From Pseudomonadaceae bacterium (GTDB taxonomy: Bacteria; Pseudomonadota; Gammaproteobacteria; Pseudomonadales; Pseudomonadaceae), in assembly GCA_900766265.1 (NCBI GenBank), contig CAAFUS010000006.1, forward strand, positions 186,001 through 250,000: a DNA stretch of 64,000 nt, read 5' to 3'. Shown in pieces: positions 42,116-51,274 of this stretch. The notes beneath the pieces were generated by a model. It was not told where the DNA came from. It did not search any database and saw only the letters and a list, made by a program, of their open reading frames with translations. Position numbers and translations under genes: made by a program. Each line of letters starts with the position of its first letter. Position 1 is the first letter of the stretch.

Positions 42116-43039
42116 TCAGCGATACAGGCTGGGCATTCCTTCCGGACGCGTCTTGAAGCGCCGATGCGCCCAGAGGTACTGCTCGGGGCACTGGCGCACC
42201 GCCTGCTCGACCCACTGGTTGATGCGCAGGCAATCCTGCTCTTCGCTTTCCCCCGGGAAGTCCTTAAGGGGCGGATGGATCACCAGGCGATAGCCGCTGC
42301 CGTCGGCGAGCCGTTCCTGGGTGAACGGCAGCACCCGGGCACGCCCGAGCCGGGCGAACTTGGTGGTCGCCGTGACGGTAGCCGCCGGGATGTCAAACAG
42401 CGGGACGAACAGGCTCTGCTTGCGGCCGTAATCCTGGTCGGGCGCATACCAGATGGCGCGGCCGGCACGCAGGACCTTGAGCATGGCCCGCACGTCCTCG
42501 CGCTCGATCGCCGAAGCGTCCAGGTTGTGCCGCTCCCGGCCGCGACGCTGGATGAAGTCGAACAACGGATTGTCATGCTCGCGGTACATCCCGTCGATGG
42601 TATGCCGCTGGCCAAGAAGGGCCGCGCCGATCTCGAGGGTGGTGAAGTGCAGCGCCATCAGGATCACGCCCTGCCCCTCTGCCTGGGCCTGCTGCAAGTG
42701 TTGGATGCCCTCGATCCTGGCCAGGCGCTGCAGGCGCGCCTTGGGCCACCACCAGCTCATCGCCATCTCGAAGAAGGCGATGCCCGTGGAGGCGAAGTTT
42801 TCACGCAGCAGCCGCTCGCGGTCGGTCGGAGCCATTTCCGGGAAGCACAACTCCAGGTTGCGCCGTGCGATATGGCGACGCGAGCGGGCGACGCGGTACA
42901 TCAGTGCCCCCAGGAGCCGTCCCAGCATCAGAAGCATCGAATAAGGCAGCTGCACCAGTAGCCAGAGCAGGCCGAGCCCCGCCCAGAGTGGCCAGAAACG
43001 CGGGTGGAGGAACTTGCGACTGAAACGGGGGCGATCCAT
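42116..43039 (-). CDS. lpxL: Lipid A acyltransferase (LpxL/HtrB family)
   Basis: 307 residues. One membrane anchor (about 18-42), then the LPLAT domain with H131-FTTL-E136, the HX4E form of the HX4D/E catalytic pair, and WYAPDQDYGRKQSLFVPLF and RLVIHPPL downstream. It adds a secondary acyl chain (laurate or similar) to lipid A at the inner membrane. Divergent from minC, as in P. aeruginosa where an htrB homologue lies next to minCDE. Which position is acylated cannot be read from sequence. Confidence 0.93.
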   Translation of the reverse strand: MDRPRFSRKFLHPRFWPLWAGLGLLWLLVQLPYSMLLMLGRLLGALMYRVARSRRHIARRNLELCFPEMAPTDRERLLRENFASTGIAFFEMAMSWWWPKARLQRLARIEGIQHLQQAQAEGQGVILMALHFTTLEIGAALLGQRHTIDGMYREHDNPLFDFIQRRGRERHNLDASAIEREDVRAMLKVLRAGRAIWYAPDQDYGRKQSLFVPLFDIPAATVTATTKFARLGRARVLPFTQERLADGSGYRLVIHPPLKDFPGESEEQDCLRINQWVEQAVRQCPEQYLWAHRRFKTRPEGMPSLYR

Positions 43040-43220
43040 GAAACGCTCGAACCGGATGGAAAGCCGTGCATTCTAACGGCAAACGCGCAAACGGGTCGGC
43101 CCGGATCGCTTTCCGGCTGTCCGGACAGGCCCGCCCACGGGCCTGATGCGGGCCGCTTGCCCTTGCAGGTCCGCGTCGTGACCGCTATAAGTCCTCGCCA
43201 TTTACCGCAGCAGGCAGACC

Positions 43221-43955
43221 ATGAGCCAAGCCGATCCTCTCGACCAAGATCCCGTATTCCAGCTCAAGGGCAGCATGCTCGCCATCACCGTCCTGGAGCT
43301 GGCGGACAACGATCCCGAACGCCTGGACCAGCAACTGGCGCGCAAAGTCGCGCAGGCCCCTAACTTCTTCAGCAATACCCCCCTGGTGCTGGCGCTGGAC
43401 AAGCTGCCCCAAGCCGACGAGCGATTCGACCTGGCCGAGCTGATGAGCGTCTGCCGTCGCCACGGCCTGCGCACCCTCGCCATCAGGGCCAGTCACGCGG
43501 CCCACATCGGCGCGGCCAGCGCGCTGGACCTGCCGGTGCTTCCGCCCTCCGGCGCGCGCGAGCGCAAGATCGACCCGCATGACGGCGAGCCGGCAAAGCC
43601 CGCCGCGCCGGCAGAACCGGTCTATCGTCCGAGCCGAGTCGTCACCACGCCGATTCGCGGCGGCCAGCAGATCTATGCGCAAGGCGGCGACCTGATCGTA
43701 CTCGCCCCGGTCAGCCCAGGCGCGGAACTTCTCGCCGACGGCAACATCCATGTCTACGCCCCACTACGGGGTCGCGCGCTCGCCGGTATCAAAGGCGATG
43801 TCAACGCACGCATTTTCTGCCAGCAACTGACGGCGGAAATGGTCTCCATCGCGGGTCAGTACAAGGTCGCCGAGGACATCCGCCGCGATCCTCTCTGGGG
43901 TGAAGCCGTACGGATCGGGCTGTCCGGCGACGTGTTGAACATCACCCGCCTTTAA
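43221..43955 (+). CDS. minC: Septum-site determining protein MinC
   Basis: 244 residues. The N-terminal FtsZ-inhibiting domain (about 10-110) is followed by a proline/alanine linker and the C-terminal beta-helix (about 135-240) with the MinD-binding motif region GDVNARIFCQQLTAEMVSIAGQYK. MinC blocks Z-ring formation away from midcell in complex with MinD. Operon minC-minD-minE; minD starts 93 bases downstream. A TATAAG about 30 bases upstream may be part of the promoter. Confidence 0.97.
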   Translation: MSQADPLDQDPVFQLKGSMLAITVLELADNDPERLDQQLARKVAQAPNFFSNTPLVLALDKLPQADERFDLAELMSVCRRHGLRTLAIRASHAAHIGAASALDLPVLPPSGARERKIDPHDGEPAKPAAPAEPVYRPSRVVTTPIRGGQQIYAQGGDLIVLAPVSPGAELLADGNIHVYAPLRGRALAGIKGDVNARIFCQQLTAEMVSIAGQYKVAEDIRRDPLWGEAVRIGLSGDVLNITRL

Positions 43956-44048
43956 CGGATACTGCCGCGAATTTACAAGCACTAAACGGCGCTCCGTCAT
44001 CCAAAAAGGCGACGGACCCGACATTTTCATATTTTAGGGTGAATCACC

Positions 44049-44864
44049 TTGGCCAAGATCCTCGTAGTCACTTCCGGTAAGGGTGGCGTCGGCAAAACCA
44101 CCACCAGCGCTGCCATCGGTACCGGCCTCGCCCTGCGTGGGCACAAGACCGTCATCGTCGATTTCGACGTCGGCCTGCGCAACCTGGACCTGATCATGGG
44201 CTGCGAACGACGCGTGGTGTACGACTTCGTCAACGTCATCCAGGGCGATGCGACCCTGACGCAGGCGCTGATCAAGGATAAGCGTCTCGAGAACCTCTAC
44301 GTGCTGGCCGCCAGCCAGACCCGCGACAAGGACGCCCTGACCGTCGAAGGCGTGGAGAAGGTCATCACCGAACTGGCCGAAAACTTCGAATACGTCATCT
44401 GCGACTCTCCCGCCGGTATCGAGAAAGGCGCCCACTTGGCGATGTACTTCGCCGACGAAGCCATCGTAGTGACCAACCCGGAAGTCTCCTCCGTACGCGA
44501 CTCCGACCGCATGCTGGGCCTGCTGGCCAGCAAGTCGCGCCGCGCTGAAAGCGGCCAGGAGCCGATCAAGGAACACCTGCTGCTGACGCGCTACAACCCC
44601 GAGCGCGTGACCAAGGGCGAGATGCTCGGCGTGGAAGACGTCGAAGAAATCCTCTCGATCCGCCTGCTCGGCGTCATTCCCGAATCCCAGGCCGTGCTCA
44701 AGGCTTCCAACCAAGGCATCCCGGTGATCCTCGATGACCAGAGCGATGCTGGCCAGGCCTACAGCGATGCCGTCGACCGCCTGCTGGGCAAGGAAGTCGC
44801 GCACCGCTTCCTCGACATCAAGAAGCCTGGCTTCCTGCAACGGCTCTTCGGAGGTCGCGAATGA
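44049..44864 (+). CDS. minD: Septum-site determining ATPase MinD
   Basis: 271 residues. Deviant Walker A GKGGVGKTT (Lys11 and Lys16), switch segment DFDVGLRNLDLIMGCERRVVYD, and the C-terminal amphipathic membrane-targeting helix FLQRLFGG. MinD dimerises with ATP, binds the membrane and recruits MinC. The start is TTG, with AGGGTGA upstream; the second codon begins the invariant AKILVVTSGKGG, so no other start is plausible. The last four bases overlap minE. Confidence 0.98.
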   Translation: MAKILVVTSGKGGVGKTTTSAAIGTGLALRGHKTVIVDFDVGLRNLDLIMGCERRVVYDFVNVIQGDATLTQALIKDKRLENLYVLAASQTRDKDALTVEGVEKVITELAENFEYVICDSPAGIEKGAHLAMYFADEAIVVTNPEVSSVRDSDRMLGLLASKSRRAESGQEPIKEHLLLTRYNPERVTKGEMLGVEDVEEILSIRLLGVIPESQAVLKASNQGIPVILDDQSDAGQAYSDAVDRLLGKEVAHRFLDIKKPGFLQRLFGGRE

Positions 44865-45118
44865 ATCTTTTCGACTTCTTCCGTGAACGCAAGAAGAAGG
44901 AAACCCCGGCCGCGATCGCCAAGGAACGACTGCAGATCATCGTCGCCCACGAGCGTGGCCAGCGCAGCGAGCCGGACTATCTGCCAGCCCTGCAGAAAGA
45001 GCTGGTCGAAGTGATCCGCAAGTACGTCAACATCGACAGCGATCAGGTCCAGGTCGCTCTGGAAGACCAGGGCAACTGCTCGATCCTGGAGCTCAACATC
45101 ACCCTGCCGGATCGGTGA
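44861..45118 (+). CDS. minE: Cell division topological factor MinE
   Basis: 85 residues. The N-terminal membrane-binding segment MNLFDFFRERKKK, the MinD-binding helix AAIAKERLQIIVAHER and the C-terminal topological domain (LVEVIRKYVNIDSDQVQVALEDQ) are all present. MinE stimulates MinD ATPase and drives pole-to-pole oscillation. ATGA overlap with minD gives translational coupling. A terminator hairpin follows 40 bases after the stop. Confidence 0.98.
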   Translation: MNLFDFFRERKKKETPAAIAKERLQIIVAHERGQRSEPDYLPALQKELVEVIRKYVNIDSDQVQVALEDQGNCSILELNITLPDR

Positions 45119-45159
45119 TCGACGCGCCTGACGCGAACGAGCCACTGACGCAGAACAAT

Positions 45160-45186
45160 GGCGGCCCTCGGGCCGCCGTTTCATTT
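45160..45186 (+). terminator. Intrinsic terminator after minE
   Basis: GGCGGCCC and GGGCCGCC form an 8-bp GC stem with a minimal loop, followed by GTTTCATTTT. It ends only 12 bases before the rluA start. Confidence 0.8.
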
Positions 45187-45197
45187 TCGGGCTTGTC

Positions 45198-45833
45198 ATG
45201 CCACTCAGTACTATCCGCATCATCCACCAGGACGCCGCCCTTCTAGTCATCGACAAGCCGACCCTCCTGCTGTCCGTACCGGGGCGCGCCGAGGACAACC
45301 GGGACTGCCTGGTCACCCGCCTGCAGGAAAACGGCTATCCGGAGGCGCGCATCGTCCACCGGCTGGATTGGGAAACCTCCGGCCTGATCGTCCTGGCCCG
45401 CGACGCCGACAGCCACCGCGAGCTGTCGCGCCAGTTCCACGACCGCGAAACGGAGAAGGCCTATACGGCCTTTTGCTGGGGTGAGCCGGCCCAGGACAGC
45501 GGCAGCATCGACCTGCCCCTGCGCTACGACCCACCGACCAAGCCGCGCCACGTGGTGGACCACGAGCTGGGCCGCCATGCCCTGACCTACTGGCGTGTGC
45601 TCGAACGCTGCGGCCATTACAGCCGCGTCGAACTCACGCCGATTACCGGCCGCTCCCATCAGTTGCGGGTCCACATGCTTTCCATCGGCCATCCGCTTCT
45701 GGGTGATCGTCTCTACGCCCACGACCAGGCGCTGGCGGCCCACGAACGCCTGTGCCTGCACGCGAGCACGCTGGTGCTCACTCACCCGACGACGGGCGAG
45801 CGGCTGCGCTTCGACAGCCCGGCACCATTCTGA
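45198..45833 (+). CDS. rluA: Ribosomal/tRNA pseudouridine synthase RluA
   Basis: 211 residues, the size of RluA. The catalytic motif HRLDWETSG has Asp57, and VELTPITGRSHQLRVHMLSIGHPLLGD is the second family signature. RluA modifies U746 of 23S rRNA and U32 of several tRNAs. There is no S4 domain, which separates it from RluC and RluD. It starts just after the minE terminator, so it either has a promoter upstream of that hairpin or depends on read-through. Confidence 0.95.
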   Translation: MPLSTIRIIHQDAALLVIDKPTLLLSVPGRAEDNRDCLVTRLQENGYPEARIVHRLDWETSGLIVLARDADSHRELSRQFHDRETEKAYTAFCWGEPAQDSGSIDLPLRYDPPTKPRHVVDHELGRHALTYWRVLERCGHYSRVELTPITGRSHQLRVHMLSIGHPLLGDRLYAHDQALAAHERLCLHASTLVLTHPTTGERLRFDSPAPF

Positions 45834-45840
45834 ACTCGGC

Positions 45841-46413
45841 GTGACCTGGTCCGGATTCTACGACGCCATCCAGTGCCGGCCGGCGGTCGAGACGCTACGA
45901 CGAGCCCTGACGCGCTGGTCGAGAGCTCCGGGGCTGGCGCTAGAGCTGGGCTGCGGTGCCGGCCGCGACACTCTGGAACTGCTGCGGCGCGGCTGGCGCG
46001 CTCAGGCCTACGACGCCGAAGCCGAGGCCCTGTCCCGCCTGCGTGAGCAGGTTCCGACTGGCGACGCCGCCCGACTGATCACAGGGTGCGAGCGCTTCGA
46101 GACGCTGCAGCTGCCCGCAGCGAATCTGGTCAACAGCAGCTTCTCGCTACCCTTCTGCGCGCCGCAGCACTTCGACTCGCTCTGGCAGCAGATCAGCTCG
46201 GCCCTGGCAGGTGGCGGCCTGTTCGCCGTGCAGTTCTTCGATGAACGCGATGAGTAGGCCTCGCCCCGGTTGAGCATTCATAGCCGTGAGCAGCTAGAAG
46301 CCTTGTTCGACGGCTGGGCGTGGGCCGACATCGAGGAATTCGATCGGGCCGGTGTCACGGCCCTTGGCCGATCCAAGCACTGGCACCTGTTTCACGTCGT
46401 CGCTGGGCGCTGA
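45841..46413 (+). pseudogene. SAM-dependent methyltransferase interrupted by in-frame TAG
   Basis: Read through one amber codon (46255-46257), this is a 190-residue class I methyltransferase: SGFYDAIQCRP, SAM motif I LALELGCGAGRDTLELL, and FAVQFFDERDE-[TAG]-ASPRLSIHSREQLEALFDGW, ending TALGRSKHWHLFHVVAGR. The frame does not change across the TAG. As I recall, relatives have Trp at this place (DEWA), so a single TGG-to-TAG change is the simplest explanation. Read to the TAG, the protein is 138 residues and lacks the last strands of the fold. GTG start 8 bases after the rluA stop. It may be a sequencing error, a fresh null allele or a suppressed gene. Confidence 0.8.
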
Positions 46414-46488
46414 CCATGAGGATGCATCCACCTCCGCCCCGAGCCGGCGTGATGGGATAGACTGGTGCGACTGCAGCCGGGAGTCCCT

Positions 46489-47778
46489 ATGCGCGAAGAA
46501 CTCAATCAGGGCCTGATCGATTACCTCATGGCCTCGCCAACCCCCTTCCACGCCACCTCCAGCCTCGCCCACCGCCTGCTGGCCGCCGGCTTCAAGCCGC
46601 TCCACGAGGGTGAACCCTGGCATGTGGAAGCCGGTGGACGCTACTACGTCACCCGCAACGATTCGGCCATCATCGCGTTTCGCCTGGGACGCGCGCCGCT
46701 GCTCGAATCCGGCGTGCGCCTGGTGGGCGCCCATACCGACAGCCCCTGCCTGCGGGTCAAGCCCCACCCCGAACTTCAGCGCCAGGGTTTCTGGCAATTG
46801 GGCGTCGAGGTGTATGGCGGCGCGCTGCTGGCGCCTTGGTTCGACCGTGACCTTTCGCTGGCTGGTCGCGTGACCTTCAGCCGGGACGGGCTGATCGAAA
46901 GCCAGCTAATCGATTTCAAGCTGCCGATCGCCACCATTCCGAACCTGGCCATCCACCTCAACCGCGAAGCCAACCAGGGATGGGCCATCAATGCGCAGAA
47001 CGAGTTGCCGCCCATCCTGGCCCAGGTCGCCAGCCAGGAGAGTCCGGATTTTCGTGCCTTGCTGGCCGAGCAGCTGAGCCGTGAGCACGGCCTTCTGGCG
47101 GACGCGGTACTCGATTACGAGCTGAGCTTCTACGACACCCAGCCTGCGGCGGTGATCGGCCTGAACGGCGATTTCGTCGCTGGCGCTCGCCTGGACAACC
47201 TGCTGTCCTGCTTCGCAGGTCTGCAGGCGCTGCTGAAGGCCGGCGATGACGAAACCTGCGTGCTGGTGTGCACCGACCACGAGGAAATCGGCTCCACCTC
47301 CATGTGCGGGGCCGACGGGCCTTTCCTGGAACAGGTGCTGCGCCGGATCCTCCCCGAAGGCGACGGCTTCGTCCGGGTCATCAACCGCTCGCTGATGATC
47401 TCGGCGGACAACGCCCACGCCGTCCATCCCAACTATCCCGACAAGCACGACGGCAACCACGGTCCCAAGCTCAACGCCGGTCCGGTGATAAAGGTGAACA
47501 GCAACCAGCGCTACGCCACCAACAGCGAGACGGCGGGTTTCTTTCGTCATCTGTGTCTGGCCGAAGAGGTGCCCGTACAGAGCTTCGTCACGCGCAGCGA
47601 CATGGGTTGCGGATCGACCATCGGTCCCATCACCGCCGGCCAGTTGGGCGTGCGCACGGTCGACATCGGCCTGCCGACCTTCGCCATGCATTCGATCCGC
47701 GAGCTGGCCGGGAGCCAGGATCTCGCCCACCTGGTCAAGGTGCTCACCGCCTTTTACACCACCGCACGGCTGCCCTGA
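46489..47778 (+). CDS. apeB: M18 family aminopeptidase ApeB
   Basis: 429 residues, the length of bacterial M18 aminopeptidases. Zinc ligands and catalytic residues lie in GAHTDSPCLRVKPHP, ARLDNLLSCFAG, CTDHEEIGSTSMCGADG and PTFAMHSIREL. It cleaves N-terminal residues, with preference for acidic ones in well-studied relatives. The start at 46489 follows GGGAG; an in-frame CTG-rich extension upstream is not family-like. It is the last gene of the minCDE-side cluster. Confidence 0.95.
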   Translation: MREELNQGLIDYLMASPTPFHATSSLAHRLLAAGFKPLHEGEPWHVEAGGRYYVTRNDSAIIAFRLGRAPLLESGVRLVGAHTDSPCLRVKPHPELQRQGFWQLGVEVYGGALLAPWFDRDLSLAGRVTFSRDGLIESQLIDFKLPIATIPNLAIHLNREANQGWAINAQNELPPILAQVASQESPDFRALLAEQLSREHGLLADAVLDYELSFYDTQPAAVIGLNGDFVAGARLDNLLSCFAGLQALLKAGDDETCVLVCTDHEEIGSTSMCGADGPFLEQVLRRILPEGDGFVRVINRSLMISADNAHAVHPNYPDKHDGNHGPKLNAGPVIKVNSNQRYATNSETAGFFRHLCLAEEVPVQSFVTRSDMGCGSTIGPITAGQLGVRTVDIGLPTFAMHSIRELAGSQDLAHLVKVLTAFYTTARLP

Positions 47779-47789
47779 CCCGGCCGGTC

Positions 47790-47809
47790 GGGCGGCGACA
47801 CCGCCGCCC
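47790..47809. terminator. Bidirectional hairpin between convergent genes
   Basis: GGGCGGCG and CGCCGCCC are perfect 8-bp arms with an ACAC loop, located in the 41-base gap between apeB and the convergent oxidoreductase. There is no T-run, so termination would depend on the very stable stem or on Rho. Confidence 0.55.
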
Positions 47810-47819
47810 GCCCTCGCCC

Positions 47820-48782
47820 TCAGCTCAGCGCGTCGTCGATCACCAGCGCGATCTTGCCCGACACGGTATTGCTTTCCAGTGCCGCGAACGCCGCCTGCGC
47901 GTCGCCGATCGGGAAGCAGCGCTCAAGCTGAGCCTTGAGCGTGCCGGCGGCGAACAGCGGCCAGACCTTCTCTTCTAGATCGGCGAGCAGCTCGGCCTTG
48001 AAGTCCGCATCGCGGCTACGCAGCGTCGAGCCGGTGATCTGGACCCGCTTGCCGAGCAGCTTGGCCAGGTCCAGCTCGGTGATGCGCCCACCCATCAGCC
48101 CGATGATCACCCAACGTCCATCCAGCCCGAGCAGTTGCAGGTTAAGCGGCGCGTAATTGGCACCCACCGGGTCGAGGATCACGTCGAACGGCGCGAAATC
48201 GCGCAGGCTTTCGAGGTCAACGCTGCGCACGACGCCCCCCTCGGCCCCCAGGCCTTCGCAATAGGCCAGCCGCTCGGCCGAACCCACGCTGACCCAGCAC
48301 GGGTTGCCGAAGGCCTTGCACAGCTGGATGGCCGCGGTCCCCACACCGCTCGCACCGGCATGCAGCAGGACCTTCTCCCCGGGCTTGAGCGCCGCCAGCC
48401 GGTACAGATTCAACCAGGCGGTGGCGTAGACTTCCGGTACCGCCGCAGCCTCTACCAGGCTCAGGCCTTGAGGAACGGCCATCGCGTGCCGCTCGTCCAC
48501 CACCACCTGCTCGGCCATCCCGCCTCCGGCCAGCAGCGCGCAGACCCTGTCACCCACCTTCCACCGACTGCCCGCACCCGCCTCGGTGATCACCCCGGCG
48601 CACTCCAGGCCCAGGGTATCGGTGACGCCCGGTGGCGGCGGATAGTGGCCGGCCCGCTGCAGCAGGTCGGCACGATTGATTCCAGCCGCCGCGACCTGGA
48701 TACGGACCTGCCCCTCGGCACAGCCCGGCTCGGGCCGGTCGACCCACTCCAGATGCCCATCGATGCCTTGCAATGCCTTCAT
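47820..48782 (-). CDS. Zinc-free quinone oxidoreductase (MDR family)
   Basis: 320 residues of the medium-chain dehydrogenase/reductase fold, quinone oxidoreductase branch. GroES-like N-terminal half (AAAGINRADLLQRAGHYPPPPG, PLGLECAG-type strand) and Rossmann motif HAGASGVGTAAIQL. No catalytic-zinc Cys/His set is present, as in NADPH:quinone reductases. GGAGGT precedes the ATG at 48782, which settles the start over a longer upstream frame. Divergent from prc with 276 bases between. Confidence 0.93.
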   Translation of the reverse strand: MKALQGIDGHLEWVDRPEPGCAEGQVRIQVAAAGINRADLLQRAGHYPPPPGVTDTLGLECAGVITEAGAGSRWKVGDRVCALLAGGGMAEQVVVDERHAMAVPQGLSLVEAAAVPEVYATAWLNLYRLAALKPGEKVLLHAGASGVGTAAIQLCKAFGNPCWVSVGSAERLAYCEGLGAEGGVVRSVDLESLRDFAPFDVILDPVGANYAPLNLQLLGLDGRWVIIGLMGGRITELDLAKLLGKRVQITGSTLRSRDADFKAELLADLEEKVWPLFAAGTLKAQLERCFPIGDAQAAFAALESNTVSGKIALVIDDALS

Positions 48783-49058
48783 GCTACCTCCATAGTGAGT
48801 CGTGCCTGCGTCTCGTTTACGCAGTCCGGGACCCGGACGAAACGCCGCAGTGTTGAAATCGATAGTTGAAAAGCGCAGCTTACACATAGCGGCGCGCCCG
48901 AACCCGGGCCGGTGATCGAGACTCCTATAGACACCCACAAGCGCGTTTTGCTGTTGCCAGATGCCGGCCGACTCGCTGCCCAACTGCCCGAACCTTCGGG
49001 TTGAAGATCGACACCGCCGGACCGGTAACGCATCCGGCGCTTCAATTGATGGCCTACT

Positions 49059-51188
49059 ATGCGTTATCCCTTTGCCTCAAGCCGCCCTTCCCTGAAACGC
49101 TCGCTGAGCTTCACCCTGCTCGCGCTGGTGCTGAGCTTCAATGCGACCGCCGTGCTGGCCAAGCCTACCGCGATCCAGAACTGGGAATACCTGCAGCCGG
49201 ACCGCGATCAGGTGATCGCCAGCCTCAACGTGGTCGAGCTGCTCAAGCGCCACCACTACAACAAGCCGCCGCTCAACGATGCCCGATCGGAAAAGATCTT
49301 CGACAGCTACCTGAAGATGCTCGACCCCTCGCGCAGCTATTTCATGCAGTCGGACATCGATGAGTTCGGCAAGTGGCGCAGAGACTTCGACGACTTCCTC
49401 AAGAACGGCAACCTGGACCCAGGCTTCGCCATTTATCGCCGCCACCTCGAGCGCCTGCAGTCGCGCCTCCAGTTCGCCCTCGGCATGCTGGAAAAAGGCG
49501 TCGACAGCTTCGACTTCACCGTAGATGAAGAGCTGCTCATCGACCGCGAGAAAGCGGCCTGGCCAAAGGACGGGGCCGAACTGGACGATCTTTGGCGCAA
49601 GCGCGTCAAGGACGAAGTTCTGCGCCTGAAGATCGCAGGCAAAGAGCCCGACGCCATCCAGGAGCTCCTGACCAAGCGCTACAAGAACCAGCTGGCGCGC
49701 CTCGAACAGACCCGCAGCGAAGACGTCTTCCAGACCTACATCAACGCCTTCGCACAGTCCTACGACCCCCATACCCAATACTTGTCGCCGGACAACGCCG
49801 AGAACTTCGACATCAACATGAGCCTGTCGCTAGAAGGCATCGGCGCGGTGCTGCAGAGCGACAACGAGCACGTCAAGGTGGTGCGCCTGGTTCCGGCAGG
49901 GCCTGCGGAGAAGACCAAGCAGATCGCCCCGGCCGACCGCATCGTCGGCGTGGCCCAGGGCGACGAGGAAATGGTCGACGTGATCGGCTGGCGCCTCGAT
50001 GAGGTGGTCAAGCTGATCCGCGGACCCAAGGGCTCGACGGTGCGCCTAGAAGTGATTCCGGCCAGCAACGCGCCGAATGACCAGACCAGCCGCGTCGTCT
50101 CGATCACCCGCGAAGCGGTGAAGCTCGAAGAGCAGGCCGCGAAGAAATCGGTGCTCAAGCTCAACCATGAAGGCCAGGACTACAAGCTCGGGGTGATCGA
50201 GATCCCCGCCTTCTACCTCGACTTCAAGGCGCTCAGGGCCGGCGACAAGAACTACAAGAGCACCACGCGCGACGTCAAGAAACTGATCGGCGAACTGCAG
50301 CAAGAAAAGGTCGACGGCATCGTCATCGACCTGCGCAACAACGGCGGTGGTTCGTTGCAGGAAGCCACCGAGCTGACCGGCCTGTTCATCGAGCAGGGTC
50401 CGACGGTGCTGGTACGCAACAGCGATGGCCGCGTCGACGTGCTGGCCGACGACAGCGCTGGCACCTATTACGACGGCCCGCTGGCCGTGCTGGTGAATCG
50501 CCTTTCGGCATCTGCGTCGGAGATCTTCGCCGGAGCCATGCAGGACTACCACCGCGCACTGATCCTCGGCGGGCAGACCTTCGGCAAGGGCACGGTGCAG
50601 ACCATCCAGCCGCTCAACCATGGCGAGCTCAAGCTCACCCTGGCCAAGTTCTACCGGGTTTCCGGACAAAGCACCCAGCACCAGGGCGTGATTCCGGATA
50701 TTTCCTATCCGGCCAACGTGGACACCAAGGAGATCGGTGAAAGCGCCCTGCCCGAAGCCATGCCCTGGGACAGTATCCGGGCGGCGATCAACCCGGAATT
50801 CAACCCCTTCAAGCCGTTCCTCGCGGAGCTCACCGCTCGCCACGAGGCGCGCTCCGAAAAGAACCCGGACTTTGTCTTCACCCGCGACCGCCTCGCGCTT
50901 TCTCAGGAGCTGATGCACGAGACCACGGTCAGCCTCAACGAGGAAAAACGCCGGGCACAGCAGAAGGCGATCGAGGAACGCCAGTTGGCATTGGAAAACG
51001 CGCTGCGCATCTCGAAGGGCGAAGAGCCGCTGAAAAAAATCGAAGAAGAGGACGAAGCCGCTGCACTGGCGGAGGCGGACAAACCGAAGAAGCCCGAGGA
51101 CGATGCCTACCTCACCGAAAGCGGCCGCATCCTACTGGACTTCCTGGGCTTGAGCTCGGCGATGGCGCAACACCAGCCGACGCGCTGA
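49059..51188 (+). CDS. prc: Carboxy-terminal processing protease Prc/Tsp
   Basis: 709 residues. N-terminal signal segment (cleavage near FNATAVLA), PDZ domain about 250-340, and S41 protease domain with the Ser485/Lys510 dyad in LSASASEIFAG and TFGKGTVQ. A charged C-terminal helical tail with EEDEAAALAEADKPKK ends the protein. Tsp degrades periplasmic proteins by their C-termini; in P. aeruginosa the homologue (AlgO) helps degrade truncated MucA. A hairpin and terminator follow the stop. No strong Shine-Dalgarno is visible. Confidence 0.95.
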   Translation: MRYPFASSRPSLKRSLSFTLLALVLSFNATAVLAKPTAIQNWEYLQPDRDQVIASLNVVELLKRHHYNKPPLNDARSEKIFDSYLKMLDPSRSYFMQSDIDEFGKWRRDFDDFLKNGNLDPGFAIYRRHLERLQSRLQFALGMLEKGVDSFDFTVDEELLIDREKAAWPKDGAELDDLWRKRVKDEVLRLKIAGKEPDAIQELLTKRYKNQLARLEQTRSEDVFQTYINAFAQSYDPHTQYLSPDNAENFDINMSLSLEGIGAVLQSDNEHVKVVRLVPAGPAEKTKQIAPADRIVGVAQGDEEMVDVIGWRLDEVVKLIRGPKGSTVRLEVIPASNAPNDQTSRVVSITREAVKLEEQAAKKSVLKLNHEGQDYKLGVIEIPAFYLDFKALRAGDKNYKSTTRDVKKLIGELQQEKVDGIVIDLRNNGGGSLQEATELTGLFIEQGPTVLVRNSDGRVDVLADDSAGTYYDGPLAVLVNRLSASASEIFAGAMQDYHRALILGGQTFGKGTVQTIQPLNHGELKLTLAKFYRVSGQSTQHQGVIPDISYPANVDTKEIGESALPEAMPWDSIRAAINPEFNPFKPFLAELTARHEARSEKNPDFVFTRDRLALSQELMHETTVSLNEEKRRAQQKAIEERQLALENALRISKGEEPLKKIEEEDEAAALAEADKPKKPEDDAYLTESGRILLDFLGLSSAMAQHQPTR

Positions 51189-51191
51189 TGC

Positions 51192-51209
51192 ATGTCATCA
51201 AAATGACAT
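51192..51209. repeat. 7-bp inverted repeat after prc
   Basis: ATGTCAT-CAAA-ATGACAT is a perfect inverted repeat with a four-base spacer, starting four bases after the prc stop and 20 bases before the terminator stem. It could form a small hairpin or a protein site for the downstream EAL gene. Confidence 0.4.
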
Positions 51210-51229
51210 CACAGTGAAGTGAAATGATC

Positions 51230-51257
51230 AGGGGCCTACCAGGGCCCCTTTTCTTTT
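51230..51257 (+). terminator. Intrinsic terminator between prc and the EAL gene
   Basis: AGGGGCC and GGCCCCT form a 7-bp stem around a six-base loop, followed by TTTTCTTTT. It ends about 17 bases before the start codon of the next gene. Confidence 0.85.
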
Positions 51258-51274
51258 GCCGATGGACCGAAACC

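Noticed and set aside
46255..46413. Frameshift as explanation of the broken methyltransferase
   Set aside because: Conserved sequence resumes in the same frame directly after TAG, so a nonsense change fits and an indel does not.
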